24,403 bases of DNA from Mycetohabitans rhizoxinica HKI 454. GTDB lineage: Bacteria; Pseudomonadota; Gammaproteobacteria; Burkholderiales; Burkholderiaceae. The position numbers and the translations under genes were made by a program. Each line of letters opens with the position of its first letter. The stretch's first letter is position 1. Shown here in pieces: positions 15,763-23,154 of the stretch. Under the pieces are notes generated by a model. It made no database searches. It had not been told where the DNA came from and saw only the letters and a program-made list of their open reading frames with translations. The stretch is from positions 731,836 through 756,238 of the forward strand of contig NC_014718.1 of NCBI RefSeq assembly GCF_000198775.1. Direction: 5' to 3'.

Positions 15763-15776
15763 CATGTCCGAACATG
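15763..15776. promoter_or_regulatory. Inverted repeat CATGT-CCGA-ACATG, possible operator
   Basis: A 5-bp inverted repeat with 4-base centre, 8 bases after the chaperone stop and 154 bases before the regulator ATG, at the edge of an AT-rich stretch. The ATGT/ACAT half-sites suit a dimeric regulator. Binding partner unknown. Confidence 0.35.
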
Positions 15777-15811
15777 TGATCTATTTTGATATAGCAGTAC
15801 GATACGCAATT

Positions 15812-15826
15812 ACAACATACTGTTGT
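15812..15826. promoter_or_regulatory. Palindrome ACAACA-TAC-TGTTGT upstream of the regulator gene
   Basis: Perfect 6-bp arms around 3 bases, in the AT-rich 174-base gap between the chaperone and the regulator. Likely an operator or part of the promoter; its position about 105 bases before the start would fit activation or autoregulation. Inference only. Confidence 0.4.
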
Positions 15827-15929
15827 CTGCACGTAGTTCGTCACTCTCGTCGTCCAACTTCCGTCCATATACTCGCTTCACTGCAGTCGCGTGGACCATC
15901 GACACACCTATAGGGAAAGGCCTGCATCG

Positions 15930-17585
15930 ATGTCAATTCAACCCGCGATGATGGCTATCGCATTCGGGCGATACCAACTGATCCTCGATCCGGCACAACT
16001 GAACGTAGACGGCAAACCGGCCGCGATTGGCTCCCGGTCGCTCACGATTCTTCGAATACTGCTGGAGGCCAATGGCCGTACAGTCAGCACCGATGAGTTG
16101 CGCGAGAAGGTGTGGCACAACGCGGATGTCAGTGTGAACTCGATTCAGTCGAAGGTTGCCGCACTACGGCGCGCGCTCGGCGGCGATGAGCATTTGGTCG
16201 CGACGGTCCGGGGCCAAGGTTACCGCTTCACCGGCGAGCAGCGTCTCGTGACACTTGCGCTCGAAGCACCGTCTGGCGACGGCGCCGTCACGGCGATGGG
16301 AAGCGCAAGCACCGCTCAGGCACCGCCTCATCATCGCGTCGAATCGGCACAGGCCAATACATTCTCCGAAGAAGTGACCGGCGCGCCGCAAACCCGTGCG
16401 ACCTTGATGCTGCCGCGCGGTACAACACCGTTTATCGGGCGCCATGCCGAAGTATCAGAATTGTTGGCCGTGGTTCCAACGGCCCGCATCGTCACACTAA
16501 CTGGCCCAGCGGGCATAGGTAAGACACGCGTCGCATTGGAGCTGGTCCGCCGTCTGGGCGCGTTGTATCCGCACGGCGTCGCCCTTGTGCACTGCGCGCC
16601 ACAGCAGCACGTCGATGCGTTTGCCCGAGCATGTATTCAAGCGTGGCACATCGAAGCGTACCGCGGCGACGCGCCGGGCCAATACTTGCACAAATGGCTC
16701 AAGCCGCGCCGTATGATGCTGTTGATCCATGATGTAGACGGGCTACCTATCGAAACGACCCGGTACATCAACAGACTAATCGACGAAGCGCCAGGAGTGT
16801 GCGTGATCGCAACGGCCAAAGATGCGCCGGGCATATACGCCGAACACGTCGTGCGCGTATCACCGTTACAGACGCCCTCCCCTTCTTGTGGCACGTCGTC
16901 GTTGATCCCGCAATGCGACGCGCTTCAATTACTGTTCGCCCGTTTGCACATCTTGACGAGCCCGCGCGGCGCCATGCAACAACGGCGCCCGCCAACGACC
17001 GCTGGTTCGACGTGGTACGCCGACGCAAGCCCGGAGGCCATCGCGATGGCGGCGCGGGTCGCGGCACTGGCCGAGGGCATGCCGCTCGCATTGGAATTGG
17101 CGGCGTTTGCGCTCGCACAGCGGATTCGTGCCGGGGAACCGCTCGAAACAGCGCTGGCGACGCTGGCCGACACGATGCGTCTTGCGGCCAGCGACATCAG
17201 TACCAGCCACGCAAGCATGGCGGCGCCCGGCGCGGCGGCGTTCCTGCCGCTTATCGGGCAATGCATGGCTCAGTTGAGCCCGTTGGAGCACGTCATATTA
17301 CGCAGTCTGGCGACATTCGAGCATGCCGTAACACACGACGCAATGCTGTATCGATTAAAGGGAGCACCACAGTTGGCATCGATGCCGAACGGCGCGGTGC
17401 TCGATGCATCGCTGTCGAAGTTGATCGACTCACGCTTGATACGGGACATCGGTATTGCCGGCCAAGCCATGCTCAAAGTCAATGAATGGCTCGCTGCCAA
17501 CGCCGATGCGCCTTTCTGGTGCCTCAACGAAAACACCCCTGGCAACCCGTGGCACACTTCGTTTGATGCCACATCGGAGCGCTAA
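15930..17585 (+). CDS. Winged-helix/P-loop ATPase transcription regulator
   Basis: A 551-residue cytoplasmic regulator. Residues about 11-103 form an OmpR/PhoB-type winged helix (Trans_reg_C; SLTILRILLEANGRTVS, VSVNSIQSKVAALRRALG, VATVRGQGYRF). After a disordered linker, residues about 160-300 hold a P-loop ATPase module: PFIGRHAEVSELL, Walker A GPAGIGKT (192-199) and Walker B MMLLIHDVD (about 262-270). The remainder is helical. This domain order is known from HilA-like and LuxR/AfsR-like ATPase regulators; it is not the AraC-type HrpB/HrpX expected to bind PIP boxes. A GTG start at 15891 is possible; ATG 15930 with AAAGG 9 bases upstream is preferred. The link to T3SS control is inferred from location. 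Confidence 0.85.
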   Translation: MSIQPAMMAIAFGRYQLILDPAQLNVDGKPAAIGSRSLTILRILLEANGRTVSTDELREKVWHNADVSVNSIQSKVAALRRALGGDEHLVATVRGQGYRFTGEQRLVTLALEAPSGDGAVTAMGSASTAQAPPHHRVESAQANTFSEEVTGAPQTRATLMLPRGTTPFIGRHAEVSELLAVVPTARIVTLTGPAGIGKTRVALELVRRLGALYPHGVALVHCAPQQHVDAFARACIQAWHIEAYRGDAPGQYLHKWLKPRRMMLLIHDVDGLPIETTRYINRLIDEAPGVCVIATAKDAPGIYAEHVVRVSPLQTPSPSCGTSSLIPQCDALQLLFARLHILTSPRGAMQQRRPPTTAGSTWYADASPEAIAMAARVAALAEGMPLALELAAFALAQRIRAGEPLETALATLADTMRLAASDISTSHASMAAPGAAAFLPLIGQCMAQLSPLEHVILRSLATFEHAVTHDAMLYRLKGAPQLASMPNGAVLDASLSKLIDSRLIRDIGIAGQAMLKVNEWLAANADAPFWCLNENTPGNPWHTSFDATSER

Positions 17586-17650
17586 ACGTGACGATATGAC
17601 ACAGCGCAGTGCAATAGTGGGGCCGTTGACATTCTCAGCCAGCGCCGACC

Positions 17651-20600
17651 ATGCCCGCCGATGTTATCGTTTCGCCCTCGCGAGGCGTCATGTGCACTGC
17701 CTCCCCCGCAGTCGAGCACGCCGGCCCAAAATCCAATAGCGAAAAAGCGCTCGGATCCGCCGCTCGCAAGCCGGCCGCCACGTCGCGACACACGGCGCCG
17801 CTAGACGAGCTGCGGTCCAAGTTAGGCGTCCATCTTCGTGGTAAGCAGCCTCCGGCGTCGATCGGATCCACGATGCCAGGCCGTGCGGTCGGCTCCACGA
17901 TGCCGGCCCGTGCGATCGGAGTCACACCGGCGGATCGCGACACGCCCGGCTACAGCATCGACACGGTAGGCGTGCTAGGTGTCGATGAGCCGCGCCACTG
18001 GACGCGTGCGCAGTTGCTGAATCATCTTGTCGAAGCCAATTATCCAGGCCCGACCCTGGCGACAGCTGAGCTGGCGTACCAACTCCATACAAGCTTGGAT
18101 GACGGCACAGGCGAAGTGAACGCCGCGCGCGTCCAATTAGTCTTGTTTGCGATGCACGAAGCAGGCCTACGCGACAACACGAGGGCCATGATGGACAGCA
18201 CGATGGCCACGATGGTGTTGCAGCAACTGCGCTTGTTGAACTTCGACCAGCCTTTCCACGACGCGCCCACCCCAACGGGCGACGCCCGCTTGCCCGATCA
18301 GCAACTGCAAGCATGGCGCGCGTCGTGGGAAACAGCTCGCGTGCTCGCTCGTACGGAAGAAGGGTTCGAGACGCTGCTCAAGCTGCGCGCAGAGAAGTGC
18401 GCGCCGCTATCCCGCAGCGTGGACCGGGACATGCTCCACGTGCTGTTGGATAGCGCCGACCGGATCGATAACCACGTACGATTGACTCAGCCGCACGACA
18501 GTCACGCGACGCCGGTGCACGCCGCGCCCGATTTCGATGACCCATCACCCTCGGGAACTGACAAGCGTCAGCAGTGGCTGCAAGGTCACTTGGCCATGAA
18601 AGGGCAGGACGCCAAATCCACGCTGCTGGCCAGCCAGGTCTTCGCCATCGCCAAGAAATTCTTCGACCAAACCGAACCTCCGCACAGCGCGAGTGGTCCC
18701 ACGCCAGAGGGTCGTTTCGCGTCGTTCATTGAAACACTCACGCCCAACGAAAAAGAGGCATTATTCGACTGGCAACAGCGCTTCCACGAAAGCGGCCGGG
18801 GAACCGACAAGGCGAAGGCATCGGGCCGTTTGAACAATGTTAGAAAGGTTGTAACCTCGATTATAGGAAAACTCGTACCTGGCGAAGTTGCCGCATTTTT
18901 CAATCGGCGACCAGGCTTGCACGAAACCGATAAGGCGAAGGCATCGCACCGTTTGAACAAGTTCGTATCGGAGGTCGCGACCAGGGACCGTGAACATTAC
19001 GGCTCCCACCTAATACAGCGGATTTTCGGAACCATGAAAGCCCCGATGGTCGCTGCTACTCGCATTAAATCAGGTGCCGGCAAAGCCACCGAGGAGTCGA
19101 GTGCTGCTGACGCGCAGGCCTCGGCGCCAGACTACGCGTCAGCGGCTTCAACGGCAGGGGCTGCCGAGCCGACCCGTGCGGCATCGACCGCGATTCAGTC
19201 GATCACGACTGCTGTTGCTGACGCATCCGATCGCGGCTGGGATGCACTAAAACGCATCGTGCCGTCGCTGCGTCCCGGCATGGCGGTCGAGTTCAGTGAC
19301 GGGGGAGCGCTCACCGTCACGACAGAACGGGTATCAGCTTCGGTCACCGCCGCGGTAAGCCAGGCCACCCAGGCGAGCCCGGTACCCTTACCCGTCGTGG
19401 TCCCAAGCATCAACGCCAAGCGCTCACGCAAACGCAAGGCCACAGTGCAAATGGGATGTACCGAGCAGCACGCCTGGCTTTTTATCGGCACGGCCCATGC
19501 GACGGGCCGCGGCGCGGGCGCCGGTGTGCTGGTCGGCGCATCGTTCCCAGGCAGCCTTGTCGGTGGCACCGTCGGTGTGCAATTCTACGATTCGGAGCAC
19601 GCACGCCCCCGCGGCATCCTCGTTCAAGTGGCTCGCCAGCCAAAGGCGGACGGCTCCGGCTACGACGACGAAGCCATGGAAGCCAGAATGGGCCACATCA
19701 TCGACACCATGATGAGCCTATCACCCGCCGGCGCCACAGCCGAATCACGCGGCACCCGCGAGCAATGCTGGAACGCACTGGCGCAATCGCTGGTCGGCGC
19801 GCGCGATGTGTCCGTCGGATGGATCGACGGCACCGTGGACGAAAAACGTCATGGCTCGTCGACGGGGCCCGTCGCCAGCGCTGGCGTTCCCATTGGGCTT
19901 CCGCACCCGTTCGGTATGTCCACCAGCGTTTCCGTCCCGGTGTCCGGCAAGCACGTGCACAACATATCGACGTCCCGCAGCGACTCCGGCCGCATGTCCA
20001 CCGAAAAGCGGCACGCGGAGCGCAGCATCGAGGTCAAGGTAGAGGTCAGGGTCGGCGCTTCCGTTTCAGCCACCCTCTCGAGCAACCCGAAGAGCGGTAT
20101 CAGCACCGGCCCAAGCTCCAAACGCTTATGGGACAAGCAACTCTATCAGGCGAAGGTGTCACTTTCGCGGACGTTGCAGTCCTACCAGGGAAAAATCGAA
20201 CCACGCGCCTGCTTTCTGGATGTCGATTTCCTGGACGCAACCGCATATGAATATGCGACGCGCCAGCTGCTTGACCACAATGGCGACCGTGACGATGCCG
20301 GAATCAAGGCGGTTCGCACGTATCTCGAACAGAAACGGGCCCAATCGGCCAAGCCGCTGGCGGACCAGGCGGCCAGCGCGGTAAAAAACGTGCTGGAGCT
20401 CGGCAATGGAACGAGGCAAACGGACAGCCATATCCATCGCTATGCGCTGACGGACCCGGCTGCGGAACAGATCAACCTGTTGCAGGCGCACTTCGAGCAG
20501 CATTACCTGCGTCCTTGGGAAGCCGGCTTGCGAGAACGCGTGTCCGCGAAGGATCTCGAGAGAATGAGGCAGGTCCTCGAGGCCAAACGCGAGCAGATCC

Positions 20601-21025
20601 TGGCCGATCCCGCTTCATGGAGATTGGCTTCTCTGGTCACGAGAGAACGCAGCGAGGCCCATGAGTCTGTTCCCGACCTGTCCCCGTGGGTAAGAGGCGC
20701 GGCGACAGCGCTGCTACTCGTGGATGCCAACGCGGGTGCGACTCGGATCGACGAGAACGAGGTGGTTCACCACCGCTTCGAAACCGACGTCAACGTTAAG
20801 CCGCTGGTCGACGTCTCGATGTCGTCCGGGATCACGTTCGAGCGCCTGCGTCGCGATGGATACCATGCTTTCATGGGTAAGCCGGTCGCGGCTACCAAAG
20901 CTACCAAAGCTACCAAAGCTACCAAGCTGCCAAAGCTGCCAAAGCTGCCAAAGCTGCCAAAGCTGCCAAAGCTGCCAAAGCTGCCAAAGGGACAAGGCAG
21001 CAAAAAGGCTAGTTCGCAAATTTAG
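17651..21025 (+). CDS. Large candidate type III effector with C-terminal ATK/LPK repeats
   Basis: A 1124-residue protein that I do not recognise with certainty. No signal peptide or clear membrane span. The N-terminal 100 residues are rich in Ser, Ala, Pro and Arg, with a small repeat (GSTMPGRAV/GSTMPARAI, about 72-90), as is common in T3SS secretion signals. Residues 100-330 are helical and contain AWR at 221-223. About 375-450 hold a duplicated TDKAKAS motif. About 590-800 are Gly/Val/Ser-rich and probably beta (GAGAGVLVGASFPGSLVGG). About 840-1010 are helical and charged. Residues 1081-1113 are tandem ATK and LPK units. Size, location beside the Hrp cluster and the AWR triad recall the AWR/RipA effectors of Ralstonia, but this is unproven. 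No PIP box precedes it and the ribosome site is weak; an internal ATG at 17690 is an alternative start. Confidence 0.6.
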   Translation: MPADVIVSPSRGVMCTASPAVEHAGPKSNSEKALGSAARKPAATSRHTAPLDELRSKLGVHLRGKQPPASIGSTMPGRAVGSTMPARAIGVTPADRDTPGYSIDTVGVLGVDEPRHWTRAQLLNHLVEANYPGPTLATAELAYQLHTSLDDGTGEVNAARVQLVLFAMHEAGLRDNTRAMMDSTMATMVLQQLRLLNFDQPFHDAPTPTGDARLPDQQLQAWRASWETARVLARTEEGFETLLKLRAEKCAPLSRSVDRDMLHVLLDSADRIDNHVRLTQPHDSHATPVHAAPDFDDPSPSGTDKRQQWLQGHLAMKGQDAKSTLLASQVFAIAKKFFDQTEPPHSASGPTPEGRFASFIETLTPNEKEALFDWQQRFHESGRGTDKAKASGRLNNVRKVVTSIIGKLVPGEVAAFFNRRPGLHETDKAKASHRLNKFVSEVATRDREHYGSHLIQRIFGTMKAPMVAATRIKSGAGKATEESSAADAQASAPDYASAASTAGAAEPTRAASTAIQSITTAVADASDRGWDALKRIVPSLRPGMAVEFSDGGALTVTTERVSASVTAAVSQATQASPVPLPVVVPSINAKRSRKRKATVQMGCTEQHAWLFIGTAHATGRGAGAGVLVGASFPGSLVGGTVGVQFYDSEHARPRGILVQVARQPKADGSGYDDEAMEARMGHIIDTMMSLSPAGATAESRGTREQCWNALAQSLVGARDVSVGWIDGTVDEKRHGSSTGPVASAGVPIGLPHPFGMSTSVSVPVSGKHVHNISTSRSDSGRMSTEKRHAERSIEVKVEVRVGASVSATLSSNPKSGISTGPSSKRLWDKQLYQAKVSLSRTLQSYQGKIEPRACFLDVDFLDATAYEYATRQLLDHNGDRDDAGIKAVRTYLEQKRAQSAKPLADQAASAVKNVLELGNGTRQTDSHIHRYALTDPAAEQINLLQAHFEQHYLRPWEAGLRERVSAKDLERMRQVLEAKREQILADPASWRLASLVTRERSEAHESVPDLSPWVRGAATALLLVDANAGATRIDENEVVHHRFETDVNVKPLVDVSMSSGITFERLRRDGYHAFMGKPVAATKATKATKATKLPKLPKLPKLPKLPKLPKLPKGQGSKKASSQI
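18797..18960 (+). repeat. Pair of 35-base direct repeats inside the effector gene
   Basis: The stretch coding TDKAKASGRLNN (around 18802-18836) returns as TDKAKASHRLNK (around 18924-18958) with few base differences, about 122 bases apart. The segment between them is visibly richer in A/T than its surroundings and codes VVTSIIGKLVPGEVAAFF. Confidence 0.7.
20891..20989 (+). repeat. Eleven 9-base tandem repeats at the 3' end of the effector gene
   Basis: Four units gctaccaaa/g (20891-20926) followed by seven identical units ctgccaaag (20927-20989). They encode (ATK)4(LPK)7. Because the unit is 9 bases, slippage changes the tail by three residues at a time and never shifts the frame. The two unit types differ by two or three bases and probably share an origin. 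Confidence 0.95.
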
Positions 21026-21042
21026 TCGACAAGCGCGACGCC

Positions 21043-21076
21043 GAGGCTGCGCGTTCGCGCCCGATCGCGCAGCCTC
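21043..21076. terminator. GC-rich hairpin between convergent genes
   Basis: GAGGCTGCGCG, 12-base loop, CGCGCAGCCTC: a perfect 11-bp stem, 17 bases after the effector stop and 13 bases before the end of the PadR gene on the other strand. No T-tract on either side. A bidirectional transcript end is likely from position. Confidence 0.6.
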
Positions 21077-21089
21077 ACGTGCGGCGCGC

Positions 21090-21644
21090 TCAGTGGCCGA
21101 GTTCGCGCAACAGCGCCACGACGTCATGCGCCCATTCGATCCAGGTTTCTTCGGCACGGATGCCGTACCGCAGCACCGCATGCTGCAGACGTTGTTTCGT
21201 CGAGAGTACGGGGGCGGCGAAATCCCGCTGCTCGATGTTCCGGTAGGTATCGAGGCGGGCCTGCCACTGCTCGAGCAGTCGCGCTAGCTCCTCCCCCAGC
21301 CCGTCCGGACCGACAACAGCGGCCGCGCGAAGCTTGACCAGAAACGCTTGCCGGCAGTTTCGGTCTCCATCGTCCAATGGCTCGAGGATCCACCGCACGA
21401 GTTCTGCCCTTCCGGTCGGCAACACCTGATAGCATTTCTTGCGCCGTGCCGGATCGTTCGGGTCATCAACGGCCGCCACCCACCCGACGGTCGCCATGCG
21501 GGCAAGTTCGCGATAAATCTGCTGGTGCGTGGCGTGCCAGAAATAGCCGATCGAGCGATCGAAGCGGCGCGCCAGGTCGTAACCCGAAGTTGGCTTTTCG
21601 AGCAGCGACGTAAGGAGGGCGTGCTGGATGGACATGAGCCGCAT
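21090..21644 (-). CDS. PadR-family transcriptional regulator
   Basis: A 184-residue regulator with an N-terminal winged helix (SIQHALLTSLLEKPTSGYDLARRF, then YFWHATHQQIYRELARMATVGWV, the typical recognition helix region with SGYDL and HQQIYREL) and a helical C-terminal dimerisation domain (about 95-180) of the Vir_act_alpha_C type. PadR proteins usually repress a neighbouring detoxification, efflux or phenolic-acid gene; no such neighbour is intact here, as the region upstream is decayed. ATG at 21644 or, three codons later, 21635 (MSIQHALL) are both possible starts; the second fits the family better. Confidence 0.88.
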   Translation of the reverse strand: MRLMSIQHALLTSLLEKPTSGYDLARRFDRSIGYFWHATHQQIYRELARMATVGWVAAVDDPNDPARRKKCYQVLPTGRAELVRWILEPLDDGDRNCRQAFLVKLRAAAVVGPDGLGEELARLLEQWQARLDTYRNIEQRDFAAPVLSTKQRLQHAVLRYGIRAEETWIEWAHDVVALLRELGH

Positions 21645-22147
21645 TTTATCCGCTTGGCAACGTTAGCGACGCCGCATTTGATGATATTGACGCTGCGCTG
21701 GCTGTCCCTGGTGCGTCACCTCGCTTGACCGGTCATGACTTCGCATCGGTTGTCGCGTCAAAACGACAACCGCCGACGATGCGCAGCTTGTATCGTCGCG
21801 CCGTTACGCTTGCATGTGCCGCGGCACGACAACGAGCGCCGTATCACGGCCGGCATGGCGCACCGCCAGATCGAGCTGCTCAGGCAATGAGATTATCCTT
21901 ACGTCTTCGGCGCGTTCCATTTTCATATGACCTTGTTCAATACACTAGCCAGCGTAATGCCATCCAGTCGTTCTGGACATCGCAAACGGTGCTGCTCAGC
22001 GACGTGCCGCTCGAACAAGCGATGTTTGCCCATCGAGCCCGGCCCCGGCGCGCCTTCTTGAACTGTTGCGACGGGATCCCGTTGGCTGCCACCGGGCACG
22101 CGCGATGAACACAACGGCACGGGCACGCGACGAATTCCTCGCACAGA
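21645..22147. other. Stretch without a recognisable gene
   Basis: About 500 bases upstream of the PadR gene. Open frames exist on both strands (for instance 21725-22108 plus), but their translations are Arg/Ala-rich without family features or ribosome sites. It holds a 10-base palindrome TGACCGGTCA (21726-21735) and a 9-bp inverted repeat CGGTTGTCG/CGACAACCG (21747-21772), either of which could be the PadR operator or a relic. I see no insertion-sequence ends or tRNA. Confidence 0.5.
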
Positions 22148-22447
22148 TTGGCCGCGCAGCTCACGCGACGCGGTCGTGAGACGGCGGCACATCGCGAGAC
22201 GGCGGCACAGTTTGCGACGCGGCTCGAGCGGCGGCCCGTCTTTGCACTGCCCGACCACGCCACGCTGATTTCGGTCGACAATTCTGGCGCGCTCGAAGAC
22301 GCTGGCTGCCGATTGATTGAGGCCATCGAGCGTGGCCGACTGCCGCATCTATGGCTCGATGACGGGGCCGTTTGCTGGACAATGCGAGAGGCAGCGGCTC
22401 CCCGTTGTTGCGGATCGGGCCACGGGCGCGAAGCAAGCGCCGGATAA
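22148..22447 (+). pseudogene. phnN (ribose 1,5-bisphosphokinase) C-terminal remnant
   Basis: One open frame reads LAAQLTRRGRETAA, then FATRLERRPVFALP and ISVDNSGALEDAGCRLIEAI, which resembles the end of PhnN, a guanylate-kinase-fold enzyme of phosphonate use (pattern LAARGRE..AIAARLAR, then DNSGALDDAG). The N-terminal half with the P-loop GPSGAGKD is missing from the preceding 600 bases in all three frames, and there is no proper start, so the gene is a truncated relic. An 18-base tandem duplication (gagacggcggcaca at 22178 and 22196) adds six residues. The frame runs on past the family's usual end. Recognition is from memory of the family. Confidence 0.5.
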
Positions 22448-22464
22448 CCGCTGCGCCGGACCAC

Positions 22465-22492
22465 AATAAAAGGCGTGCCGCCCCGGCACGCC
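22465..22492 (-). terminator. Intrinsic terminator on the minus strand without a gene
   Basis: On the minus strand: GGCGTGCCG, 3-base loop, CGGCACGCC, then TTTTATT. A perfect 9-bp GC-rich stem followed by a T-run is a textbook Rho-independent terminator, but the gene immediately before it on that strand would have to lie where hfq2 now runs on the plus strand. It may end an antisense transcript or be left over from a lost gene. Confidence 0.7.
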
Positions 22493-22608
22493 GCCAGTCT
22501 GATACCATTTGAGCTTGAACCGTGGTTCCACTTCGCCGCGTTCCGTATCCCTCAACCTCTAGTGGTCATGCATTCGGCATCGATCACTACGCACGCTCAG
22601 CACAACGC

Positions 22609-22992
22609 ATGGCGTCAGAATCCGGCCGGTCGCAAAACGACATCCTCAATTCAGCGCGCAAAGAACGCAAGCGCGTCCAGATCTACTTGGTCAACGGCAT
22701 CCGTGTCGTCGGCCATGTTGAATCGTTTGATCAATATGTCGTGATGCTTCGTACTCCTGGCGGCATGCAGGTCATCTATAAGAAAGCGATTTCGACGGTC
22801 CAGCACGACACGCCCGACAGCCGTGCCGCCCGGTCGTCGACATCGGGCCGCGGCGCCGGACCCGCTCGCGGGGGGCCAACGTCCCGCATGTCGGTGCGCC
22901 CGCGCGCGGGTGCACCGACAGACACCGCCTCCCGGCCGGTGGTGGTCACCCGAAAGCGCCGCGTCACGATTCCGAACAACAATACCGGCGAG
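22609..22992 (+). CDS. Hfq2-like RNA chaperone with long basic C-terminus
   Basis: Sm-like RNA chaperone that pairs small RNAs with messages. From ATG 22609 ([23 protein letters not shown]) the product is 127-128 residues. The Sm core spans about 8-68: Sm1 [25 protein letters not shown] and Sm2 [11 protein letters not shown] (given here as separate motifs). The Sm2 signature YKHAIS of classical Hfq is YKKAIS here. Residues 69-128 form a disordered tail rich in Arg, Gly, Ser and Pro ([13 protein letters not shown]). Burkholderia species carry a second Hfq of this build (Hfq2) besides the short Hfq1. The frame is open upstream to 22522 but lacks conserved sequence there. The stop codon ends at 22995. 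Confidence 0.88.
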
Positions 22993-23154
22993 TAAGGCTG
23001 CCACCGCGCTTATCGAGAACCCGTCGGACACACGGGTAGCCGCGTCACGCCGCCGCCCGCCGCGTCGAGCCAATACTCAATCGTCCCGATCAGGCAGCCT
23101 AACGCATGCGACTCGCCGAGATCGACGACTCAGCGGGATCCCGAACAATCTCAC

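Noticed and set aside
15837..15863. TTCGT plus TTCCG upstream of the regulator as a PIP box
   Set aside because: The second half-site is wrong and the spacing is 17 bases; no -10 element at the expected distance.
17558..17690. PIP box or sigma-70 promoter for the effector gene
   Set aside because: A TTCGT (17558) has no partner at 15-16 bases. TTGACA at 17626 has no convincing -10 at 16-18 bases. The gene may be read from the regulator's transcript.
20891..20989. Repeats considered as CRISPR or TAL-effector repeats
   Set aside because: The units are 9 bases without spacers and code for LPK/ATK; TAL-type repeats are about 33-34 residues with variable di-residues, and none are present in the window.
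21725..22108. 127-codon plus-strand frame as a real gene
   Set aside because: No ribosome site, Arg/Ala-rich composition and no recognisable motif. A short FAHR string recalls PhnN, but the spacing to the C-terminal remnant is too short to trust.
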